A DNA stretch of 64,000 nucleotides from Hymenoscyphus infarciens. Its lineage: Eukaryota; Ascomycota; Leotiomycetes; Helotiales; Helotiaceae. Each line of letters opens with the position of its first letter. Position 1 is the first letter of the stretch. A model generated the notes under the pieces. It did not search any database. It saw only the letters and a program-made list of their open reading frames with translations, and was not told the origin of the DNA. Positions 54,564 through 64,000 of this stretch are shown one piece after another. The position numbers were made by a program, and so were the translations under genes. The stretch is from positions 30,694 to 94,693 of the forward strand of contig LLCB01000233.1 of assembly GCA_001414345.1 (NCBI GenBank), in the 5' to 3' direction.

Positions 54564-57500
54564 CTAATTAGTAGATATATAGATTAGATACTTATTTACT
54601 TTATATATTTCTATTATAAGTATACTTATATAAAAGTAAACTCGATATTACTAGTAGACTTCTCTTTATAGATCGTAGTTTCTTCTACTATTTAAAACCT
54701 TAATAATATACTATAAACGCTTCTTAAGATAGAAAGCGCTAATTATAAATACTAACCTTCTTTTATCTATCGAGATAATTTCTACTTTCTAAGACACTTA
54801 TTTACTTAAAACCTGAATTCTCTTTTACTTACTAAGTAAAGTATAAATAGACTTTTAATAATATCTAAATTTATTTATAATATTTATAATATCTATAATA
54901 TCTATAATATAATAGATATACTAATATCGATTCTAACGACTTTAGAAGCTTTATCTTTAGTACTAAAATAAGCTCTAAAGCTAGTACTAAAGCTAAAGTT
55001 AATATAGATAGAAGAGACGATTTTTACTACTAAATAAGAAGAGAAGTATACTAAAGAAGAGAATAAAGACCTTCTTTTTTAGAATAAATTTTAAGTAGAC
55101 TTTAAAGAATAGAATTAAGATAAATTTACTAAGATTCACTAATCTACGAATACTAAGTTATAATAGACGCTTTATAGAAGAGGTATATCTCTTTAGTTAT
55201 TCTTATACTCTACGTAACTTAGTAGAACGCGGTTCTAATCTTATATTTCTAGCTCTAACGCGACTAAATATTTAAATTATTATCTTATTCTTTAAACTCT
55301 ACTAAAGTATATAACGATATAGAAATTTAATAATAATTTACCTATATTCTTATATTTAAAAAGCTCTACTAAAAAAAAAATTATTTAGTATAAGTTAGTC
55401 TATAATATAAGCTTACTACTTCTACTACTTCTATTACTTCTACCGCCACTTTTATACTCTTTAATTACTTCTTTTTAATTAATATACCTTCTCTCGTATA
55501 ACTAATACTACTTCTACTAAAAGAGCCTTAAAAGCTACTAAAAAAGTCCTTAAAAAGAAGGCCTCTTTAGTACGCCTCGTAGACGTGTTTCTTAACTAGA
55601 AAGAATTCTATAAGATAGAAGTTATTAAGAGAGTAGGAGAGAGTAAATAAAGAGGTAGAAAGAGGCGTACCTCTACTATATATAGAGTAAGTGTAAATAG
55701 CTTTAATTTAGATTTTAATATCTTAGTACTCCTAAACTAGCTTAGTAGTATTATAGTTCGAAGCTACCTAGATTTTAGTCTAAAACTACTCTAAATACGA
55801 GTAGTTTTAAACTAGACTACTAAACGCGTCTATACGTAGAGTATAAGAATAACTAAAGAGATAGATTAAGATAGATAGATATAAAATACTTATATCTTAA
55901 GTACTATATAACACTACTACTAAGGTTAATTAAACTAAGTAGTTAGATAAAGAATTAAAAGCTATAGTATTAAGAGAAGCTAGTACTAAAGTCTTTAGAT
56001 CTCGTTATAAATATATAATAGAATACGCTAAAAGATAATAAAAGCTATAATAATAATAATCTTAATAATAATAATCTCTAGCTAAAAATATTACTTAAAA
56101 CACCTAATCTAAGACGAAGGCTAGAAATAAAGCTTTATAAGTATCTACTATATAATAATAATAATAACTAATATAATAACCGACATCTTTAATAACTTTA
56201 ATCTTATTAACTAAAAGGAAAGACTTAAGCGATCTAGTATAACCTCTAATCTAATCTTTAAGTCTACTAAAAGACGACTAGACCTCTTTCTTTATATCCT
56301 ATTAATTTAGTAAAGATACTAGTAGTAACGATTTTGATAATATCTCTAAGTATCTAGAATATAATTAGTAATAGAATAATCTTAGTAGAAGACTACTAGT
56401 ATAAATAAATATAGTATATTTTAAAGATAAATTAACTTCTCGAAGTTTAAAGAGTTAAGACTACTCTTATATATTAAGCACCTTTATAAAAGCATATAAG
56501 GATAATTAAAAGTATAGTAGAAAAGAAGACAACTTTACGATTAAAGTTATAATATTTAAAGACATATATAAGAGAAGTAGAGTATTACTAGTAATTTACT
56601 CTCTTACCTTCTCTACTATATTAAAAGGTAATACTTTAAATTACTTTTATATTATATTTTTTAATAAATATAATAATTAATCTTTTAAAGTTTTATCTAT
56701 ATCTATATAATAATACTTTAAAGATAAACTTTATAAAAGAGGCTAATTATCTAAGTAGAATAATATTAATTTATAAGAGATAATATAAGTATTTAGAGTA
56801 TTAATATTAAAGTCTTTTAAAGATATATTATTAAGACTTAATTTATTAAGATTTTCTCTCTTTATAGACTTTCGTACTAATAGTTAGTTTTTAAATAAGC
56901 TAATTTTAATATATAAAAAGGTCCTAGATTATACTATTATAATATTAACCTTACTCTAAGACTCTTTAATTTCTAATACTATTACTCTTCTACGAAGTTT
57001 AATCTAATCTTATATAAAAGTCTATCTAAAGACAGTTATAAATAGAACTATAATAACTAAAAGACACTTCTATAAGAGCGGATAATATAGTACGAATAAA
57101 TTTAGTAATATAGATTAATATAAGAAGAAGAGAATATATTATATATATAGAAAGAACGACTATTTATCTTAGAATTATAGTTAAGAAGAGTAAGACTATT
57201 ACTTTGCTAAATAGACTAATAAGAATTCTAGACACTTTAAAAGTAAGCGAGATAAGTATACTAAAAAGGTATATAATATAAATATAGTATATACTTAGAG
57301 TATCTAAGAGATAGAGATATTAAAGATACTTTACGCTATTACTCTATTAAAAGAAGATAGTTACTTATTAAATACTAGCTTAGATAAAAAAGTTATCTAT
57401 TATAATATTACTTTTATAGAATTTATCGACGATTTAAATACTAAATAACTTACTATAAATTTAATAAGTTTAGTATAAAGACATACTATTAATAGATATA

Positions 57501-60500
57501 TTCTATAAAACCTAAATAATCTAAATAATACTTCTAACGTTATATATAAATTTATAAAGAAGGTGTTTATAATAAAGAAGAACTTCTTTAGTATAATAAT
57601 TAATACTAAAGTAGCTTAAAAGTTAAATATAGAATATAACTAATATTTTACGTATATTAGACTTATTAAAAGTCTCTTAATTAATAAAGATATAAAGAGT
57701 TAATTTAATATCTAGTTTAGTAAGAGATATACTCTATTTTTAGACTTAATAATAATTAATATACTAATTAGAAAAGTAGAATTTTATATAATATAATTAA
57801 ATACCTTCTTTATTCTTTATATTAATAATATAGATAATCTAAAAGTTATCTTAAATAATCTTTAAAATATACTTATCTAAGAGAATAAGAAAAGAATAGA
57901 GATTAAAAGGTTCTCTATTATATAACAATTTAGATACTCTTTTCTATTCTAAGATAAAGCTATATATAACTTTATATAAAAGTATTTAATATTTCTTATA
58001 AATATTAATATTTAACGATTTTATAAGCGATTTAGCTACCTATTAGTACTAAGATTATAATATATACTAGAAAGAGCTAGGTATTATATTAACTAAGATA
58101 TCTTTTAATATTTTACTAAATTTTACAAATACTATTAAAAGTATAGAAGTTTATCTAACTAATTTAAGTTCACTCTTTATAATAATCTTAAATTTAATTA
58201 TAGTATTTTAATTAATACTTTCTTCTTTAATAAATAAGTCGTCTTATACTATATAGATAAAGTAATAAGATATTAAGTAGGTAACTTTTTACTAGATATA
58301 AAAGCAACAACTATATAAAAGGTCTTCTAAAGATATTAAATTAATATATATCTTAGACCTTCTAATTATATTATTATAGATACTAAGATAAACTTTATTA
58401 AAAAGGACTTTATATACTCTACTACTAGAATAGATACTATAGTAAAAACTATACTAGTTAAGATATATAATTTAATTAATATAGTAGAATATTACTATAA
58501 ACTAATTTAATAAGTATATAATATTATATATAAATAAGAGCTCTATCTCTTATAAAGTTTAGTACTTTAAATAGCCTTTAAAGTACTTAACGATATAATA
58601 GGCTTAAATAGACTAGTCTCTACTCTATTAATATATAGAGTATATACTTAAATAACTATAACTAATATATCTTCGTAACTAATTTCTACTAAGTCTAAGA
58701 CTTATAAAAAGGCTACTTAAGAGGTACAAAAGTAGATTATATTCTATTAAGTTAAAAAAGCTCTTAATATATAAAATAGACTAATTAACTAAGTTAAGAA
58801 CTTACTCTTAAATTCAGACGTTTTAGTATAGAGAGAGTATATAAAGTCTTAGATAGAACCTTTTATCCTTCAAGGAATTAAGAATAAGAACTATATTATA
58901 GTACTATTAAGTAGTCTTATAAAGTTTTAATCTATAATTATAAAGCTATACTTTATTAAAACTTCTAAAACTTCTAAAATAGTACTAGTAACTAAGGAAG
59001 TTTCTAGTATAGTACTATCTAAAATAATACTATAATCTTATAAAAAAGAGAGAACTTTTAAATAATAGAGTAGATAGGAAGTAGAGTAAGATAACTAAGA
59101 TTTACCTTCTTCTTAATATTAACTTTATTAGTTATAAATCTATTAAAACACTAATATTCTAGAATTCTTACTAGAACTATTCTAGAAGCGTAGACGTAGA
59201 TAGTCTTAAAAGTATCTAAGACCTTTAGATAATATTAAAGTATTATTCTAGTAGTTAGATACTTTTATTAATAATATTAACTATATTACTCTTAAGAATA
59301 TTAAAACTTTTCTTACTAATTTAAATAAACCTTATAATATTAAAGTCTTTATAGCTAATAATAATATAATATATATTAAATTATAATAAAAGAAGATTAA
59401 TAGATTAACTAATTATAGTGTTTTTAAGATTATTACTTAGAAAGAGTTACTTTCTAATACTAGAATATTTAAATTATACTTTATAAATAATATTAAATTT
59501 AAGAGTATAGCACTTACTTTTATAAAGTTAAGATTAGTAATCTAAGTATATAATAATACTAGAAAGTTACTAGTACTTACTTAAGCGCTTATAATTTAGA
59601 GAGTAAGCTAAAAGATAATCCTTATACTTATTATAATCTTCTAAGTTTATAAGTATTTATTTAGAATATTATATAAGTATTTATATAATTATTAACTAAC
59701 TTAAATTAGAAATTCTTTATATACTCTTTTAAAGGTTATTCTTAATAGAAGAATATATTCTTTAAAGTAATTAGGCTATTATATAGTATTCTAGAAGCTA
59801 GTAACTATTAGTTTATAATATATTATAAATACTATATTATAAGGCTTATAATAGAATAGTTAATATTCAACCTCTATCTTTTATATACTAAGTTATACTA
59901 ATATAATAAGTAAATAGAATTAAAGATCCCTTTTAGTATAATAGGCTTTTAAACTAATAATACTCTTATACTTACTAATAACGCCTTTACTAACAAAGAG
60001 GAGGTTACTATTAACAAGGCCGGTTTTATATCTAAAAAAAGAGAAGAGCTTACTATTAACTATCTAATTAAATTTAATAGAAGACTAATTATCAAGTATT
60101 AAGACAGCTTTATATCTCTTATTTAAGATTATATAAAATACTTAAATTTAGTATAAGAAGTTTAAACTAAGATATCTAATATAAAAGAGGTATTATATAT
60201 AGTAGATACTAAAGATTAATATATTATATAATATACTAGAGAAGTATACTTAGCTATATTATCTTAATCTAAGGCTACTTTTAACTTATTATATACTATT
60301 TAAACTATCGATTCTTAAGATAATAATAGTTCTCTTCTTAATAAACAAATTTAGTAGTAAATTAATAATACTATAAGAGAGCTTAAATTCGTTAAGTTAG
60401 ATAAATCTTCTTTAAAGTTATATACTTTTACTAATAGATTATTTACTAATAATAAGAACTTATTATTATAAATCAGTTATATTATTACTCTTATAGATAA

Positions 60501-61051
60501 GAATAATAATACTAATATCTTATATTAGTCTTCTACTAAATATAAGAGAGTTATCTATAGTGTTTTAGTATTAGAATTATATATAATAAGCTCTAGATTT
60601 AATACTATAGCTTTAATAAAATCAACTTTTAAAAATATCTTAGGATTTAAAGTACTACTTATAGTATATACTAATTCGAAATCTATTTATAAATATATAG
60701 CTAACTTAGGTATAACTAAAGAGAAGTAACTAATAATTAATATTATATACTTATAAGAAATATATAAATTAAAAGAGATTAATAAGATTAAATAGATTAA
60801 TAGTAAGAGTAATCCTATAGATACTATAACTAAAAAGAGTTACTATAATACTCTACAAAAGTTAATTAATACTAATAAGCTAGATATTAATCTTATAAAG
60901 TAGATAGAATAAAATAAGAGATAATAGAGAACTAAAATAGAGCCTTCTTATTAGTTAAGAATAGGGAATAGAGAGCTCTAATTAGTTAGATCAGATATGT
61001 GATTTTTAATAATTTTAAGTAACTTCTGTTATTTTAAAGAAGTACTAGTAT

Positions 61052-61219
61052 TAGTATATGTTTAAGAGGTAAATAGCGATTCAGATTAGTATACGTAAGT
61101 ATATATACTTCTCGCTTAAGAGCTACTTAAGTAGACATTATAGCTAGCTTTACTTAGTATATATAAACGATAATATAACTCTTTTTACATCGCTTTTATA
61201 ACTATAAGTTATACTAATA
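61052..61219 (+). repeat. Copia 3' LTR
   Basis: 168 bp, the same length as the 5' LTR with about ten differences, mostly C/T and G/A; followed by ATTAT and then the resumed Gypsy RNase H (IIEAFKK). Confidence 0.9.
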
Positions 61220-62854
61220 ATTATAGAAGCTTTTAAGAAATAGTGCTTTAAACTTATATTATATTAAAAGTATATTAATTTCTATTTAAACTATAGATTA
61301 TTAGAATCTTTTATAATAACTAAGCTACTTATAGCTAGGTAAGTCTAATAGATAGAGTTTTATTAAACTTTAACTTTTAGATCTAATTTATATCTAAGAA
61401 GAGTAATTATATATTAAATTAATATAAATAAGGCTTAAAAACCTATAATTAAGCTAAGTTAGATAGCTACTTATATACTCTTTTAGAACCTAATTATTTA
61501 AACCTCTAAATTAATACTAAACTTACTTAGACCTTTTTAGAAGAATAGTCTATATCTCTTAATATAATTTAGTTAGATATTATTCTAGGAATAAGTTTAA
61601 ATACGATTTAGAGATTAAAAGAAGATAATCTATACTCTTTTTAAAAAGAACGTTATAAACTTCTAAATAGATACTCTATTTTACTAGATAATTTACTCCT
61701 TTTTAAGAATCGACTTTATATTTAAAGGAATACTAAACTCTATATAAAGCTAATTTAAGAAGTCTATAACTAAGTATCTAGTACTTATCTAAGTATAAAA
61801 AAGACCTACTAATTATTAGTATAATACTATTACTAAGTTAGACTAGGTTTAGACTATAAGAGATATATAGTAAATTATTAAGCTTATAAATACTCTTATT
61901 CTTAATAGACTAAGTAATAAGGTTTTCTTCATCTCTTTCTAGTACTTAACTATTCTATATAATATTTATATATAGACTTTAAATTATTTCTAAAAGATAA
62001 ATATAGATTTAATACTATATTAGTATTTATTAACTAACTTAGAAAGGATTTAGTATTAATATTCTACTACTTAACTATAGATACTAAAAGACTAGCTAAA
62101 CTCTTTATTTAATAGATTTACTATTTTAGCTACTACTCTAAATCAATTATATCTAATTAAGAACTTTAATTTATATTATTATTTTAAACTAAATTTTATT
62201 AAATAATTAGTATTAAGCTTAAGCTTAGTACTATCTACTATAAATAGATAAATAGATAGATAGAAATAATAAACTAATATATTAATTAGAGACTAAGGCT
62301 TTTTATAACCTACTATTAAGATAACTAGAGTAAATTAATCTTTCTAATAGATAGAGTATAAATAATACTTTTATACTTATCTATTAGTATAATCTCTTAT
62401 TAGCTTAAGTTTAGACTTAATCTAAAGACTTTATAAGACTAGAATATATTAAAGACTTCTATTCTTTAAGAACGACTTAACTATAATAAGATAGTAAAAG
62501 TAGTCTAATATATATACTCTATTTAGAAGATAGCTAAAGATAATATAAGTAAGGCCTAGAAAAAGATAGAAGATAGTATAAATTAGTACTAAAGAGCTAT
62601 TAACTAGAATATTAGAGATAAAGTCTACTTATCTACTAAGAATCTTAAGATAAATTATTCTAGCTAAAAGCTTATTAAATAGTAGATAAGACGTTTTAAA
62701 ATACTAGAACGTGTTAGATACTTCTATAGACTAAAACTTCTTAAAGGTTTATTAATTTATAATATTTTTACTCTTAATATACTTTTAAAAGACCTAAATA
62801 CTCTCTTACTAGAATAAGAGGCTCTAAAGCCTCTATTAGATATTATTAAAAGTA

Positions 62855-63045
62855 TATAAGAATAGAAGGTATAAGAAATACTTAGTAGTAGACTTTTTAA
62901 AAGATAGCTATAATACTAAGTAAAATAAGTTAGATATAATTTAGATTCTACTTAGTATTCTATAAATAATTTTTAGAGTTTACTATATTATTTAAGAGAC
63001 TTTTATATTAAATATTTAGAAGAGCTAGAACTATCTTAACTTCTC
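62855..63045 (+). pseudogene. Chromodomain at the C-terminus of the Gypsy integrase
   Basis: Stop-ridden translation EILSSRLFKR.L.Y.VK.VRYNLDST.YSINNF..SLLYYLRDFY follows the chromodomain plan ExILxxR....YxVKWxGYxxxxxTWxPxxNF, with the Trp codons changed to stops. Chromodomains of this type guide chromovirus integration to histone-marked heterochromatin (known of the family). Confidence 0.7.
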
Positions 63046-63179
63046 TTTAAATAGATTAATATATAGGAATTAGATAAGAATTAGATAAAAGAGTTAATTT
63101 ATAAAACTCTATTAATACTCTTTAATTCTAGTTACTTTTAATAAGGAACTTATAGTAAAAACCTAATATAAAATACTAA

Positions 63180-64000
63180 CTAGTAGAAATGTTTAAAGTT
63201 AATAAAGTAAAAAACTAAGACTAAGTTACTACTAAAATAGAGCCTATACTACCTCTTCTTTCTTTAACTTAATATTCTTCTTCTTACTCTCTTAAGTATA
63301 AGAAGCTTAAATCGGCTCTTCCTCTACTACCTTCTTCTTATAAGAGCGCTTCTTATCTCGGCGACCTCCTATAACTAGTTTAGAAGAGGACGTCTATAAA
63401 CTTTTTAGATAGGTTTTAAAAAGAACCTAAACCTGGGTTTAGATAGAGGTTCTACTCTTTATAGTATAGTATAAGAACTATAGAATATTAGTAACTAAAA
63501 CCTCTCTATTAAGTAAGAGATACTTATAATAACCTTAGTATAAAGTGTCTAAGTCTTCTCTAGAAGAGTAAACTATACCTCTAAACTATTCTTTAGTACT
63601 TCTATACTAGTAATAACTAATACCTTATCTAAGGCCTTAGTAGCCTTCTTAATCTCCTTCTTCTCCTTTTTAAGCTTAAGCTTACTAAACTCTTTCTCTA
63701 TAAACTATAGTAACTACTTAAGTTAGAATAGATTTAGTATATATTTAGAATTAAACTTACTAGGATATATATAGTATTCTACTCTACGTAGTACTTATAC
63801 TTCTTCTACTTAAGCTTTTTAAAAGCGTATATATAATCTCTATTCTAAGATTTTATCTAAAAGTACTAAATATAGTAGACTTAGTAGGTAGCTAGAAGTA
63901 TACTAGGTGGATATAGAAGAGGTATCTTACTATATTAGATTAGTTTTAAATTAGGTCTAATTAAGAAAGAAAAGACTTACTTTTATATATATATATATAT
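63180..64000. other. Unidentified AT-rich sequence with minus-strand coding-like character
   Basis: The minus strand reads Lys/Glu-rich stretches such as EKEFSKLKLKKEKKEIKKAT near 63640-63700 between stops, perhaps part of another decayed transposon. No family recognised. The window ends in a TA dinucleotide run. Confidence 0.35.

Larger units (their letters stand above)
54396..61219 (+). mobile_element. Complete Ty1/Copia retrotransposon (6824 bp), RIP-inactivated, nested in Gypsy RNase H
   Basis: LTRs of exactly 168 bp (54396-54563 and 61052-61219) with 5-bp target duplication ATTAT (54391-54395, 61220-61224). They start TAGTATAT(A/G)TTTAAGAGG and end ATACTAATA. Plus-strand translation shows a gag knuckle remnant KNDYLS.NYS (about 57150). 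The RT start SIALTFIKLRLVI.VYNNTR..LVLT.ALII.RVS (59501-59640) corresponds to the fungal Copia motif KSRLVVQAYND...LVLTQSPTIQRVSQR. The RNase H is VIYSVLVLELYIISSRFN...IVYTNSKSIYKYIANLG with INSKSNPIDTITKKSYYNTL (60535-60870). Order gag, integrase region, RT and RNase H agrees with Copia. Every coding frame is full of stops from C-to-T/G-to-A changes. Confidence 0.9.
46544..63110 (+). mobile_element. Ty3/Gypsy chromovirus, RIP-inactivated, with two elements nested inside
   Basis: 5' LTR 46544-46816 plus 50453-50591 (about 400 bp once the insertion is removed; starts TATAATAGTACGC, ends ACTATTATA), then a leader to about 51055. Stop-ridden plus-strand translation shows a gag zinc knuckle CYNYKKPRYIKPNYSNLP (about 52210-52262; second Cys and others changed) and a protease-like ALVDIRVNKYLFLN (about 52500). 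RT follows (FYINYKKLNTLT, KIFTKLDIR, FRTRYSIYKYKVLSFRLYNS, YLDNILIYL, VKYLGFIL; 53500-54120). RNase H is split by the Copia insertion at 54395/61220. Integrase pieces such as LSTIYYK and IIKLI...F lie about 61800-62350, and a C-terminal chromodomain at about 62855-63045. Domain order PR-RT-RH-IN plus chromodomain defines a chromovirus. The 3' LTR is not recognisable downstream. Confidence 0.85.

Noticed and set aside
1..64000. CRISPR arrays, operons, bacterial promoters, prophage
   Set aside because: Spliced genes and retroelements show a fungal nuclear genome; the repeats seen are transposon termini, LTRs and minisatellites without spacer structure.

Overview
This window looks like a piece of a filamentous ascomycete genome (Pezizomycotina; the protein set feels most like Leotiomycetes, which is inference only). 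Evidence: short 47-118 bp introns with GTAAGT-type donors and CTAAC-type branch sites, a class I CPD photolyase, a fungal SLX4, a split eS21 ribosomal protein gene, and a sharp two-compartment layout. A gene-bearing island of ordinary base composition (about 14.9-42.3 kb) lies between two very AT-rich blocks (1-14.9 kb and 42.3-64 kb). The AT-rich blocks have almost no open reading frame above 60 codons. Their transposon proteins are recognisable only through many stops, with Cys read as Tyr, Gln and Trp read as stop, and Gly read as Ser/Arg. That is the footprint of repeat-induced point mutation (RIP).

Left AT-rich block: degenerate tandem repeats; two copies of a hAT-type MITE with intact 8-bp target duplications (2162-2951, 6041-6665); a fragment of an ordinary gene that escaped RIP (3140-3788); an LTR plus leader of a Gypsy family (8799-9680); and a 963-bp TRIM with two 111-bp LTRs (12327-13289), perhaps inside a pogo-like transposase relic.

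Gene island: a small three-exon gene or fresh pseudogene (15482-15859, minus); a four-exon membrane protein (15900-18456, minus); a SAP-like-motif protein (19681-20985, minus); a third hAT MITE (21727-22214); a repeat-relic desert (22.2-26.1 kb); CPD photolyase (26102-28069, minus); eS21 (30088-30438, minus) head-to-head with SLX4 (30773-33439, plus); a small AT-rich patch (33.6-34.6 kb); gene relics including a fructosamine-kinase-like pseudogene (36632-37460); and a large single-pass membrane protein (38070-41263, minus). Photolyase and SLX4 are both DNA-repair factors but are not otherwise linked.

Right AT-rich block: begins with a TA-flanked MITE exactly at the border (42290-42981). From about 46.5 kb to the end lies a nested stack. 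The host is a Ty3/Gypsy chromovirus on the plus strand (5' LTR from 46544; gag, protease, RT, RNase H, integrase and a C-terminal chromodomain near 63.0 kb). A 3.6-kb non-autonomous relative (46817-50447) sits inside its 5' LTR. A complete 6.8-kb Ty1/Copia element (54396-61219) sits inside its RNase H. Both insertions have matching LTR lengths and 5-bp target duplications. Every coordinate of splice sites, LTRs and target duplications was read by eye from the sequence.
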